From positions 1-10,564 of the forward strand of contig DWZO01000061.1 of NCBI GenBank assembly GCA_019117525.1: 10,564 nt of DNA. Reading direction: 5' to 3'. The first letter of the stretch is position 1, and each line of letters begins with the position of its first letter. This DNA comes from Allocoprobacillus merdigallinarum. Its GTDB lineage: Bacteria; Bacillota_I; Bacilli_A; Erysipelotrichales; Coprobacillaceae. A program made the translations under genes and the position numbers. The notes beneath the pieces are model-generated. The model had not been told where the DNA came from, made no database searches, and saw only the letters and a program-made list of their open reading frames with translations. Positions 1 through 6,708 of the stretch are shown piece after piece.

Positions 1-30
1 AAATTCCTTATCATAAATATGTTTTGCCAT
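1..30 (-). CDS. Start of a probable IS3-type transposase OrfA (partial)
   Basis: Only the first ten codons lie in the window, reading MAKHIYDKEF from an ATG at 30-28, with the rest beyond the left edge. A Shine-Dalgarno-like GAGAGG stands about 8 nt upstream. The peptide resembles the opening of IS3/IS911-family OrfA proteins, which often start M-(A/S)-K-x-Y-(D/T)-x-E-F-K before a helix-turn-helix. That family would supply the DNA-binding half of a transposase made by frameshifting with OrfB. The position, directly after the broken TnpB gene, supports an insertion-sequence origin. Ten residues are too few for certainty, and another small DNA-binding protein is possible. Confidence 0.4.
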   Translation of the reverse strand, partial: MAKHIYDKEF

Positions 31-97
31 ATGCTTTACCTCTCATTCTGCTTGTTTTGCAATTCATATGACATTGTACCATTAATGATTTTCTCTG

Positions 98-484
98 TCA
101 TTTACCTTGTACGGTTTTTATTCTACCATCATTGCTGTTGTTCTTGCTTGTATATGAGAAACAATGCGTCCTTCTTGACTTGAATCTAGGATACATGGCA
201 TTCTTCCTGAAGAAGTTGGTATAGGCTCTGTCAAGATTTCTCAGTGATGACTGAAGAGCCGTTGCATCCACTTCGCTTAGCCATGCATACTCAGGAGTGC
301 GCTTCATGTCAACAACTTCATGCGCCATGTCATTATAGGATAGATTCGTCCCATCAGATTCATAGAGCTTCTGCTTTTTATCTAGAAAATGGTTATATAC
401 AAAGCGTACGCAGCCAAAAGTCCTGGCAAGCAGAATCTTCTGTGACTTGTTTGGATATATCCTGTATCTATATGCTTTGTCCAT
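98..484 (-). pseudogene. tnpB: Truncated IS200/IS605-family TnpB (N-terminal third only)
   Basis: The 128 residues match the N-terminal helix-turn-helix domain of OrfB/TnpB: YRYRIYPNKSQ near residues 6-16, then FGCVRFVYNHFL at 23-34 and YPRFKSRR near 98-105. Full TnpB proteins are about 370-400 residues long and carry a RuvC-like nuclease with D, E and D catalytic residues and a zinc finger, all missing here. The frame ends at a TGA (100-98), and neither the in-frame sequence beyond it nor other frames to the window edge look like TnpB. The ATG at 484 has AGGAGGT six nt upstream and an extended -10 promoter, so a useless N-terminal fragment may still be expressed. Loss of the nuclease makes it an inactive element remnant. 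Confidence 0.85.
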
Positions 485-513
485 TATAGCACCTCCTGTT
501 ATAGTCTCTCTAT

Positions 514-522
514 ATTATATCA
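514..522 (-). promoter_or_regulatory. Extended -10 promoter of the tnpB remnant
   Basis: On the minus strand the sequence reads TGATATAAT, a perfect TGn-TATAAT extended -10 element. It lies about 30 nt upstream of the TnpB ATG, leaving a short leader that contains the AGGAGGT site. The hexamer 17 nt further upstream (TATATA) is a poor -35, which extended -10 promoters tolerate. Assigned by pattern only. Confidence 0.5.
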
Positions 523-548
523 TTAAAATGCTGTTCTATATAGACATG

Positions 549-562
549 GTGTCATTAGACAC
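549..562 (-). repeat. Small hairpin near the expected left end of the tnpB element
   Basis: GTGTC-ATTA-GACAC is a perfect 5-bp stem with a 4-nt loop, 65-78 nt upstream of the TnpB start. IS200/IS605 elements carry short subterminal hairpins at both ends that the TnpA transposase recognises as single-stranded DNA. Position and size fit a left-end hairpin, but no TnpA or right end is in the window, so the assignment is tentative. Confidence 0.3.
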
Positions 563-570
563 AATTTTTA

Positions 571-623
571 GAAAAAAAAGCATTTTCATCCCCACCGCAG
601 AGCAGATGGGGTTTTCAATGCTT
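571..623 (-). terminator. Intrinsic terminator of the truncated FMN reductase
   Basis: On the minus strand the arms AAGCATT (623-617) and AATGCTT (584-578) pair, with a second inner pairing of CCCCA (611-607) and TGGGG (594-590). Eight T residues follow (579-572). The hairpin begins inside the TAA stop codon of the gene at 622-933. It is a classic rho-independent terminator. Confidence 0.85.
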
Positions 624-933
624 AATCTTTATAAATACGGTCAATAGCCGCTTTTAGTTGTGCTGATATTCCAAAGTAATAAAGTGGTGTGACAAAAACA
701 ATCATATCATGATCAAGCATGTCTTTTCTTAACTGACTCATATCATCATTTTGAATACATGGACCATTCATCCCACAATGGTCACATCCTAGACATGGTG
801 AAATATGATGATGAGCTACGTCAAAAACAGTGACTTCATGGTGATTTTCCTGAACTCCTTTGATAAATTCATTTGCTAATAAATATGAAGAACCCTTCTG
901 ATGTGGACTTCCATATATAACCAATATCTTCAT
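622..933 (-). pseudogene. C-terminally truncated NAD(P)H-dependent FMN reductase-like protein
   Basis: The 103 residues form the first half of a flavodoxin-like fold of the FMN reductase family (PF03358 type). The opening strand MKILVIYGSPHQKGSS carries the FMN-phosphate loop at residues 9-17. A four-cysteine segment (C47, C50, C53, C59) ending in a GxC...DDM pattern is typical of a clostridial subgroup, and PLYYFGISAQLKAAIDR spans residues 83-99. Family members usually run to about 170-200 residues, so roughly 80-90 C-terminal residues, including later flavin contacts, are missing. The stop codon lies inside the terminator hairpin, which suggests a deletion joined the middle of the gene to its own or another gene's terminator. 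The start has AAAGGA upstream. It is probably non-functional, although a short expressed protein cannot be excluded. Confidence 0.7.
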
Positions 934-958
934 TATTCATCATCCTTTCTTTATTCCT

Positions 959-988
959 ATTTTAATGTGTATATTCTTTTTCGTCCAA
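959..988 (-). promoter_or_regulatory. Possible promoter of the truncated FMN reductase
   Basis: On the minus strand TTGGAC (988-983) and TAAAAT (964-959) are separated by 18 nt and lie upstream of the AAAGGA site and ATG at 933. The -10 matches 5 of 6 consensus bases and the -35 matches 3 of 6. The rest of the 934-1091 gap is AT-rich and shows no ORF or strong repeat. Confidence 0.35.
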
Positions 989-1091
989 TACTTAAAAACA
1001 ATCACACAGCATAGCTAAAAAGCATACTTTTTCCGCTTACAACATCAACATGAAACAATAACCCAACATTTCTCACAACAATCAAAATCAC

Positions 1092-1121
1092 AAAAAAAGA
1101 TGAACATTTCTATCCATCTTT
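1092..1121 (-). terminator. Intrinsic terminator of the CMD-family gene
   Basis: On the minus strand AAAGATG (1121-1115) pairs with CATCTTT (1102-1096) around a 12-nt loop. A run of T residues (1098-1092) follows and partly overlaps the second arm. It begins 11 nt after the stop codon at 1133. Confidence 0.8.
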
Positions 1122-1132
1122 ATGATTCATAT

Positions 1133-1879
1133 TTATTCAGCTAAATCTTTAATTGCATTAAAAGCATTAAACACACATGGGAAACCTAAATAGGGTAAGC
1201 ATTGAATCAATGCATAATAAAGTGTATGTAAAGAGTTTCCAACTTTGATATTTCCTAAAGCATGTGCATAAAGTTGTCCAGAGGCATTGAGTGCTGTTAA
1301 AATACAAAAGATCAATAATTCTCTTGTTGGAATATCCAATACCTTTCTTGTATAACAGTCACCAAAACACCATTCTGTTAAAAATCTTGGTAAATCGTCA
1401 CCGACATCATCTGGTAAATAACGATATCTTTCTTTAATTTCATCACCATATAACTCTTTTTGAATTTCTAATCCTTTTTCATATCTTTCTTCATCTTTTA
1501 TACTTGTCTGATTATCTAGTGGTAATGAAATATGTCTGTCTTCTAAAACTTCATTCAATACATTCACTGCATTCAATGTTCTCGGATAACCAATAAATGG
1601 AGCACATTGATATAATGATTCTTTTAATTCTAATGGGGAAACACCTACATTCAAGGCAGCATTCAGATGTGCCTTTAATTGTGGTAAAGTCTGTAAAACT
1701 GTTAAAACACTACATGTGATGAGTTCTCTTTGTCTATCTGTCAAATCTCCAACATAAAAAACTTCACCAAATATCAATCTTTGTAACTGTGTCATAAATT
1801 CAGGATCTTTTAAATCTAATGTTTGTGAGTTTAAAAATAATTCTTCATATTTCTTTTGACTTCTTTCTATTCTATTCAT
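1133..1879 (-). CDS. Two-domain carboxymuconolactone decarboxylase (CMD) family protein
   Basis: The 248-residue protein holds two CMD domains, at about residues 30-112 and 160-246. Each has the family's REL helix (RELITCSVLTVL at 51-62; RELLIFCILTAL at 186-197), a histidine-containing helix (H71; H206) and a closing GYPRTLNA or GFPCVFNA turn. The CxxC redox motif of AhpD is absent, so an AhpD-like peroxidase activity is unlikely. Fused or tandem CMD proteins of about 250 residues are common in anaerobic Firmicutes next to LysR regulators and oxidoreductases, but their substrates are generally unknown. The gene is flanked by terminators, so it is a single transcription unit. Its ATG has AGGAGG closely upstream. 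A second CMD gene once existed nearby, as shown by the remnant at 2949-3110. Family assignment is firm; the reaction is not. Confidence 0.9.
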   Translation of the reverse strand: MNRIERSQKKYEELFLNSQTLDLKDPEFMTQLQRLIFGEVFYVGDLTDRQRELITCSVLTVLQTLPQLKAHLNAALNVGVSPLELKESLYQCAPFIGYPRTLNAVNVLNEVLEDRHISLPLDNQTSIKDEERYEKGLEIQKELYGDEIKERYRYLPDDVGDDLPRFLTEWCFGDCYTRKVLDIPTRELLIFCILTALNASGQLYAHALGNIKVGNSLHTLYYALIQCLPYLGFPCVFNAFNAIKDLAE

Positions 1880-1896
1880 AAGATAGCCTCCTCTTT

Positions 1897-1925
1897 ATTA
1901 TAGCATATTTAAAAACACGTTATAA
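1897..1925 (-). promoter_or_regulatory. Possible promoter of the CMD-family gene
   Basis: A perfect TATAAT (1902-1897, minus strand) lies upstream of the AGGAGG site at 1892-1887, with a weak TTATAA hexamer 17 nt before it. The predicted transcript start would fall inside the ribosome binding site, which counts against this exact placement. The AT-rich stretch 1903-1955 is the only promoter space between the two genes. Confidence 0.3.
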
Positions 1926-1954
1926 AATAAACTATAAAAGATTGACCATTTCAT

Positions 1955-1999
1955 CAAAAAAATATCATTCTTGTTCATATAAACAATGAATGATATTTT
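1955..1999 (-). terminator. Intrinsic terminator of the LysR gene
   Basis: On the minus strand AAAATATCATTC (1999-1988) pairs with GAATGATATTTT (1970-1959), with an inner TTGTT/AACAA pairing that extends the stem. A T run follows to 1955. The long stem starts 6 nt after the LysR stop codon and separates LysR from the CMD gene. Confidence 0.85.
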
Positions 2000-2005
2000 G
2001 TATGT

Positions 2006-2890
2006 TTATTGAAATACTGTCCTTAACATTTGGGCAAATTCTTCAATGTAGTAATTTGTATGTTGTTTATGCCAGCAGGCAAAGTAGTTTCTTTGAATGG
2101 GTTTTCCATTTTTATATAAAGGTACTCTTTTGATACCTTGAATAGGTGTCATCATTTCTCCCAGCACATCAATAGGAAGATAACCACGATTTCCTGCTAC
2201 CATTAAACGAGCTTGTTCTAAAGAATCAACATATAAAAATTGATGTGATATAGCTAAATCTTTTTCATAAAAACTCTTTTCAGAGTCTTCATATCCTTTA
2301 GACACAACTAATATACAAGATAATGTTTTTAAGTCTTCTACTGTTAAAATATCTTTTTGACTTAAAGGATTTCCCATTGCTATTTCTACATAAGAATCAC
2401 TATACTTCAATTCATAATTATAATAGTCTTCATTATAGGCTCTTCTTTGTTCACTCACTTTTAAATCAATATGTCCATCAACCAGTAATTCAAATAATTC
2501 TTCATGTGTTCCACTCACAATAGAAATTTTCACTTCGGGATATAGTTCACAAAATTGTGTAATAGCCTGTTGAAGCTCAAATAAGTTAAAATTCTTAGGA
2601 TAACCGATGCGTAATGTTAATTCATGATCTTCTCCCAGTCTTTGTGTTTGCGCAACGATCTGGTCGATTTCTTCCAATACAGCCTTTGCATGTCGATAAA
2701 AATATTGACCTGCTTCGGTTAATTCAAAATGTCTTTTCTGACGAACCATTAATTGAACTTGTAACTGAGATTCTAATGATTGAATTTGTTGAGAGATAGC
2801 TGATTGTGAAATAAAACAATGCTCGGCAGCTTCTGTAAAACTTCCATAGTCTACTATAGCTATAAAATATTTCATTTGTTTTAGTAGCAT
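2006..2890 (-). CDS. LysR-family transcriptional regulator
   Basis: The 294-residue length is standard for the family. Residues 1-60 form the winged helix-turn-helix (YFIAIVDYGSFTEAAEHC, then SQSAISQQIQSLE), followed by a linker helix. Residues about 90-290 form the periplasmic-binding-like effector domain, with LTLRIGYPKNFNLFELQQ at its start. Such proteins normally bind near the genes they control and respond to a small metabolite. The candidates here are the CMD gene on one side and the oxidoreductase operon on the other. AGGAGGG precedes the ATG by about 10 nt; a start at Met6 is possible but has a worse-placed binding site. It has its own promoter and terminator, so it can be made independently of the operon upstream. 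Its effector is not evident. Confidence 0.92.
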   Translation of the reverse strand: MLLKQMKYFIAIVDYGSFTEAAEHCFISQSAISQQIQSLESQLQVQLMVRQKRHFELTEAGQYFYRHAKAVLEEIDQIVAQTQRLGEDHELTLRIGYPKNFNLFELQQAITQFCELYPEVKISIVSGTHEELFELLVDGHIDLKVSEQRRAYNEDYYNYELKYSDSYVEIAMGNPLSQKDILTVEDLKTLSCILVVSKGYEDSEKSFYEKDLAISHQFLYVDSLEQARLMVAGNRGYLPIDVLGEMMTPIQGIKRVPLYKNGKPIQRNYFACWHKQHTNYYIEEFAQMLRTVFQ

Positions 2891-2913
2891 AAGCTATCAC
2901 CCTCCTTGTTTCC

Positions 2914-2942
2914 ATTTTATCAAAAAGAGATTTTATAAACAA
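2914..2942 (-). promoter_or_regulatory. Promoter of the LysR gene
   Basis: On the minus strand TTGTTT (2942-2937), a 17-nt spacer and TAAAAT (2919-2914) are preceded by TGA, giving an extended -10 (TGATAAAAT). It lies just upstream of the AAGGAGGG site of LysR and a few bases downstream of the end of the CMD remnant. The leader would be very short, about 17 nt. Confidence 0.5.
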
Positions 2943-2948
2943 CAGTGA

Positions 2949-3110
2949 TTATGATTGTATCTCTTGAATACACTTTAAAGCATTGAAAGTTCTTGGAAAA
3001 CCAATAATATGTGAAGATAACTGAGCTTCACATCCACCTTGTGCCACTAAAAAACAAAATGTGATGAGTTCTCTTTGTCGATAATCAAGTGCTTTTTTTG
3101 TTATTATGAT
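2949..3110 (-). pseudogene. Remnant of a second CMD-family gene with internal deletion
   Basis: Between the flavodoxin stop (3111-3113) and a TAA at 2951-2949 there are 54 open codons with no credible start. They read KKALDYRQRELITFCFLV, then AQGGCEAQLSSH, then IIGFPRTFNALKCIQEI. The two halves match the start and end of a CMD domain: compare RELLIFCILTAL and GFPCVFNAFNAIKDL in the intact gene at 1133-1879. The roughly 23 residues that should lie between the H helix and the GFPRTFNA turn are absent, without loss of frame. Codons are continuous with the flavodoxin frame, separated from it only by that TAA. This is a decayed gene, or a tail lost by stop mutation and deletion. It is unlikely to fold or act alone. 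Confidence 0.8.
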
Positions 3111-3617
3111 TTATTCACCTACCCAACTTTTTATTTTGTCTTCACTTTCATATACCTGGTGACCCAAAATAGCGAGTCCTTCATGAATATAAGCATGGGG
3201 AATGATTGTTTTTAAATCCTGTAAACTTCTTCCAAAGCCACTTCCTTCATGAGTTATAAAAGGATAAACATCTTTTCCATCAAACTGATAACTTTCTAAA
3301 AAAGTCCAGACACACATTGGCATAGTTCCCCACCAGTTAGGAAAACCTAAATAAATATTTTGATATTGTTCAAAATGGGGAATGATGTTTTTAATCTTAG
3401 GTCTTTTTTGATTTTCTATCTCTTCTTTAGCGACTTGAGTACATTGATGATATTGTACAGGATAATCATGTAAAGGTTTTATTTCAAATAAATCAGCATC
3501 TATATATTGACTTATCTTTTGAGCAACCACTTGTGTATTTCCTTTTTCTAAATCAACAATATCCCCATTCACATAGTTTTCATGACAATGAGAAAAATAA
3601 ACGATTAAAGATTTCAT
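3111..3617 (-). CDS. Flavodoxin (Flavodoxin_4-like)
   Basis: The 168-residue protein opens with MKSLIVYFSHCHENYVNGD, the strand and FMN-phosphate loop of flavodoxins, here with the long loop containing a G-N-T at 26-28 that is typical of the Flavodoxin_4 group. YLGFPNWWGTMPMCVW and FITHEGSGFGRSL are the flavin-contacting loops of the second half. The length is complete for the family. These proteins bind FMN and carry electrons or reduce quinones and small aldehyde-like compounds; the partner is unknown. The ATG lies 3 nt after the aldo/keto reductase stop, and its GGAGGG binding site is formed by that gene's last codons, so translation is probably coupled. It is the last intact gene of the four-gene operon. 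Confidence 0.88.
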   Translation of the reverse strand: MKSLIVYFSHCHENYVNGDIVDLEKGNTQVVAQKISQYIDADLFEIKPLHDYPVQYHQCTQVAKEEIENQKRPKIKNIIPHFEQYQNIYLGFPNWWGTMPMCVWTFLESYQFDGKDVYPFITHEGSGFGRSLQDLKTIIPHAYIHEGLAILGHQVYESEDKIKSWVGE

Positions 3618-3620
3618 ATT

Positions 3621-4601
3621 TTAATGCCCTCCAAAGACTTCAAATTCCATCTGTTCTAATTGATGATCAATCATTTGAATATCTGTTTCTAAAAGCTGTA
3701 TATTCCCTGCCTGAAAGTTAGAAGATAATCTATCTATTTTGCGTGAACCAGGGATAGGAATAAGATGTGGAAATTTATGAAGCATCCAAGCTAAAGATAT
3801 TTGAGCATTTGTCGCATGATATTTCTTTGCAACTTGACTGATAACTTCCAATAAAGCATTTGTTTTGATCATGCCTGTTTGACTATATTGAGGCATGTTT
3901 CTTCTAAAATCCTGTTGATCATCTTTAAAATCTGCTTGAGAATGATAAGCTCCTGTCAATGCACCATTTGCTAGTGGTGAAAAAGCTATATATGTTATTC
4001 CAAGTTCTTGATAGACATCAATCAAATGTTCATGCCATCTTGCCATCATAGAATATCTATTTTGAATGACTGTCACAGGACAGATAGCATGTGCTCTTCT
4101 TAAATAATCTTCATTCACTTCACTAATGCCCCAAGCTTTGATTTTTCCTTCTTGAATCAAATCCTTCATCACTCCAGCCACAACTTCTGGTTCAACTTGA
4201 GGATCAATTCTATGTTGATAATAAATATCAATATGATCTGTCTGTAATCTTTTTAAAGAACCTTCAATAGATTCTCTAATCTTTTGTGGTGAACTATCAA
4301 ATACAAGATGGTCACCTTTATGCACTACACCAAACTTTGTACAAAGAACAATGTCATCTCTAAAATCTTTAATAGCTTCACCTACAATTTCTTCATTATT
4401 ACTGATACTTCCATCAGGATAAACACCTGTATAACATTCAGCAATATCATATAAATCATAACCAATACGATGTGCTTCTTTTAAGACTTGCAAGGCTTGT
4501 TCTTTTGGAAGAGGTGTTCCACTGGCATGAGATAATCCCATGCACCCTAGCCCAATCATATTGACATACATATCAGTTTGTCCTAATCTTCTTTTTTTCA
4601 T
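3621..4601 (-). CDS. Aldo/keto reductase
   Basis: The 326-residue protein is a full (beta/alpha)8 AKR. The catalytic tetrad is visible: D52 and Y57 in YDLYDIAECY, K89 in LCTKFG and H130 in DIYYQHRID. The NADPH-binding IPGSRKIDRLSSN is at about 283-295, and the FSPLANGALTG loop spans 207-217. The family reduces aldehydes and ketones to alcohols with NADPH in the cytoplasm; methylglyoxal and sugar-derived aldehydes are common substrates. It starts 3 nt after the SDR stop, and its AAAGGAG binding site lies in the last SDR codons. Its own final codons (Gly-Gly-His) supply the flavodoxin binding site. Clustering with Fe-ADH recalls the yqhD-dkgA pair of E. coli, but the substrate here is not known. 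Confidence 0.93.
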   Translation of the reverse strand: MKKRRLGQTDMYVNMIGLGCMGLSHASGTPLPKEQALQVLKEAHRIGYDLYDIAECYTGVYPDGSISNNEEIVGEAIKDFRDDIVLCTKFGVVHKGDHLVFDSSPQKIRESIEGSLKRLQTDHIDIYYQHRIDPQVEPEVVAGVMKDLIQEGKIKAWGISEVNEDYLRRAHAICPVTVIQNRYSMMARWHEHLIDVYQELGITYIAFSPLANGALTGAYHSQADFKDDQQDFRRNMPQYSQTGMIKTNALLEVISQVAKKYHATNAQISLAWMLHKFPHLIPIPGSRKIDRLSSNFQAGNIQLLETDIQMIDHQLEQMEFEVFGGH

Positions 4602-4604
4602 TGT

Positions 4605-5438
4605 TTATTTCTCCTTTGGTTGTAATGGTCCATAGTAATATGATGCTGTTGCGCCACCATCAATCAAGAATGTTGAACCTGTAATAAAAGCACCTTTATC
4701 ACTCATCAATAATTCTGCTACATTAGCAATTTCGTCTGCTGTTGCTGGTCTACCAGCTGGACAAGATGCAAACATATTCTTATAAAAATCTCCTCTTGGT
4801 CCATTAAATTCATCAATGGCTAATGGAGTAACGACAATTCCTGGCGCAATTGCATTAATACGAGCACCTTTTTCTCCCCATTTCACTGACTGGGCCATGA
4901 CTCTTTTTTCATTACATCTTTTAGCCAACTGATAAGCATGTAAGGTATCTTGAATATTTTCAACTTTTAATAAATCTAAATTTAATAATTCTTCTGTTGG
5001 CGTACAAGCTAACTGTTCATCTTCCTTAGGTGTTAATTGTTTCATTCTAAATCCTGATTGACTAGAAATAGTCACACCCACACCACCTGGTTCAATCACT
5101 TTTCCAACTTCCTCCAATAAAACTGCTGTTCCATATAAATCAACATTGAGAATAGCTTCAATAGGTGCCTGACTTGGCGAAACCCCAGCACCATTGACCA
5201 GCATCGTAATAGGTCCATATTTTTTCGCTTCATCTATCATATTGAATATAGATTCTCTAGAAGATAAATCCATTTCAAATGGGACAACATCAAATCCAGC
5301 ATTATTCATCACTTCTGCGATAGTCTTAGCATTTTCAATTCTTTTATCTCCCATTATAATCTTTTTACCATAACCAATTCTTCTGGCAATAGCCATACTG
5401 ATTTGGCCTGCACCCGTTACAATCATTACATCTTTCAT
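4605..5438 (-). CDS. Short-chain dehydrogenase/reductase (SDR)
   Basis: The 277-residue protein has a classical SDR Rossmann fold. The cofactor motif is an altered glycine-rich TGAGQISMAIA (8-18). NGAGVS occurs at 82-87, the catalytic serine region is TISSQSG (123-129), and Tyr169-x3-Lys173 lies in the expected order. PGIVVTP (199-205) and GSTFLIDGG complete the fold. A charged insert between the Ser and Tyr regions (about 133-165) is longer than usual and probably shapes the substrate pocket. SDRs interconvert alcohols and carbonyls with NAD(P)H. A TAGGAGG site that overlaps the stop codon of the alcohol dehydrogenase gene lies upstream of the ATG, with a 12-nt gap between the genes. The substrate cannot be told from sequence. 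Confidence 0.93.
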   Translation of the reverse strand: MKDVMIVTGAGQISMAIARRIGYGKKIIMGDKRIENAKTIAEVMNNAGFDVVPFEMDLSSRESIFNMIDEAKKYGPITMLVNGAGVSPSQAPIEAILNVDLYGTAVLLEEVGKVIEPGGVGVTISSQSGFRMKQLTPKEDEQLACTPTEELLNLDLLKVENIQDTLHAYQLAKRCNEKRVMAQSVKWGEKGARINAIAPGIVVTPLAIDEFNGPRGDFYKNMFASCPAGRPATADEIANVAELLMSDKGAFITGSTFLIDGGATASYYYGPLQPKEK

Positions 5439-5450
5439 TGTTTTAACCTC

Positions 5451-6632
5451 CTATAAACACATTTTATAAATATTGAAACAATCTTCCTGCGTTAATGGTC
5501 GATATGCTCTTGGCAGGGATTCTTGCCCATAACATGCTTTTACTTTCATTTTTTCAAATCGACTATCATCTATTCCTAACTCGGATAAATGAACTGGTAA
5601 TCCTAATTCATCTTTAATAAAACATTGCAAGGCTTCAATAGCTTGATATGCGACAGCTTTTTTATCTTCATTCTCTTCAACATCCATGACATTGACTCCA
5701 AATCTTGCAAAATCGTCAATGACAGTTTCGTCTCGATCTAATAAATACTTCATCCACTTAGGCATAAGGATTGCTAGTGCTAAACCATGTGTTAAATCAT
5801 AAGATGAAGAGAATTGTTCTAAGGCATGTAAAGAAGCCTGTGTCTGAAATCCAGATGTACAAAAACTATTCAATGCCCAGCTTGCTGCCCATAACATAGT
5901 AGCTCGCACTTCATAATTCTCTGGTTCTTGAATGGCAATTGGTAACTGCTGTCTCACTGTTTTTAACAATGTTTCAACAACGTTAAACTGTAATGGATAT
6001 TTTGCGGCATTCACAAAATAATTCATATCAAACATGTGTGCCATAATATCAAATCCCCCACATGCTGTCTGAAAAGCCGGAACAGTCAATGTATTTGTTG
6101 GATCGAGAAATGCAGCTTTGGGTCTAATCGGTTCCCCATTAATACCACTCTTAATTCCTAATTTGACATTTGCAATCACGCATGACTTATCCATTTCACT
6201 TCCAGTGGAAGCAATTGTTGGCATTGCAATCACGGCTAAAGCATCTTTCCAAGTTTCTTTACCTTCTACCAAATCCCAAATATCATCTGTATTTGATAAC
6301 GTTGTCGCCGCAATGGCTTTACAACAATCAATGGTTGAACCACCACCAATAGCTAAGACTGTTTGAATTCCATGTTCTTTACATATTTTGACACCACGAT
6401 TGACAGTTGTATGTCTAGGATTCGGTTCAACTGCACCTAACTCATAAACTGTAATCTTATGCGATTCTAGCTCTTTGATAACACGACTATATAATGGAGA
6501 GTTTTGAATAAAATCTCCTCCATGTGCAATTAAGACTTTATCACCATATTTCAAAACTTCTTCATGTAAATGTTGTAATTGGTTTTGACCAAAATAGACT
6601 TTGGTTGTATTTTGAAATTGAAAATCGTTCAT
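5451..6632 (-). CDS. Iron-containing alcohol dehydrogenase, YqhD/BDH type
   Basis: First gene of the operon. Numbering from the upstream Met1 at 6641, the cofactor motif GGGSTID is at 99-105. The metal ligands D198 and H202 are in GGFDIMAHMFD, with H272 in LHALEQF and H285 in YDLTHG, matching the D-H-H-H set of YqhD and butanol dehydrogenases. Length (393 residues from the chosen start) is normal. The family reduces aldehydes to alcohols with NAD(P)H, using iron or zinc. Of two in-frame ATGs, the first (6641-6639) directly abuts AAAGGAGG and could not be used by it, whereas the second (6632-6630) sits 9 nt away, so Met4 is chosen. An inverted-repeat-bearing promoter lies upstream. Aldehyde reduction is a confident family-level role; the exact substrate is open. 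Confidence 0.94.
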   Translation of the reverse strand: MNDFQFQNTTKVYFGQNQLQHLHEEVLKYGDKVLIAHGGDFIQNSPLYSRVIKELESHKITVYELGAVEPNPRHTTVNRGVKICKEHGIQTVLAIGGGSTIDCCKAIAATTLSNTDDIWDLVEGKETWKDALAVIAMPTIASTGSEMDKSCVIANVKLGIKSGINGEPIRPKAAFLDPTNTLTVPAFQTACGGFDIMAHMFDMNYFVNAAKYPLQFNVVETLLKTVRQQLPIAIQEPENYEVRATMLWAASWALNSFCTSGFQTQASLHALEQFSSSYDLTHGLALAILMPKWMKYLLDRDETVIDDFARFGVNVMDVEENEDKKAVAYQAIEALQCFIKDELGLPVHLSELGIDDSRFEKMKVKACYGQESLPRAYRPLTQEDCFNIYKMCL

Positions 6633-6649
6633 AAAATGCATCCTCCTTT
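6633..6649 (-). promoter_or_regulatory. Ribosome binding site that fixes the Fe-ADH start
   Basis: AAAGGAGG (6649-6642) is immediately followed by an ATG at 6641 and, 9 nt later, by a second in-frame ATG at 6632. Only the second has normal Shine-Dalgarno spacing. Confidence 0.75.
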
Positions 6650-6658
6650 GTTAGTTTT

Positions 6659-6687
6659 ATTGTATGATTTTTACTCTTTTGGAACAA
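6659..6687 (-). promoter_or_regulatory. Probable promoter of the Fe-ADH-SDR-AKR-flavodoxin operon
   Basis: On the minus strand TTGTTC (6687-6682), a 17-nt spacer and TACAAT (6664-6659) lie about 10 nt upstream of the AAAGGAGG site. The -10 matches 5 of 6 bases and the -35 matches 3 of 6. The -35 hexamer sits inside the inverted repeat at 6679-6693, so a protein bound there would block or control access by RNA polymerase. Confidence 0.5.
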
Positions 6688-6693
6688 TTCCAA
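6679..6693. promoter_or_regulatory. Inverted repeat over the operon -35, candidate operator
   Basis: TTGGAA-CAA-TTCCAA is a perfect 6-bp inverted repeat with a 3-nt centre and covers the predicted -35 of the Fe-ADH operon. It has no T tract, so it is not a terminator. Short-spaced dyads of this kind are typical binding sites for dimeric regulators. The binding protein is unknown; LysR (2006-2890) is one candidate. Confidence 0.45.
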
Positions 6694-6708
6694 TTTCTTA
6701 TCCAATCC

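Noticed and set aside
244..647. Plus-strand open frames opposite the tnpB remnant and FMN reductase terminator
   Set aside because: They are antisense to recognisable coding sequence, lack ribosome binding sites and resemble no family.
1903..1955. LysR binding box (T-N11-A) upstream of the CMD gene
   Set aside because: The AT-rich stretch has a weak TTATA/TATAA dyad but no convincing T-N11-A palindrome, so no operator is claimed.
2323..2799. Plus-strand open frames opposite LysR
   Set aside because: They mirror a well-supported LysR gene and have low-complexity hydrophobic sequence without a binding site.
6118..6366. Plus-strand open frame inside the Fe-ADH gene
   Set aside because: It is antisense to the conserved GGGSTID region of a clear enzyme and has no start signals.
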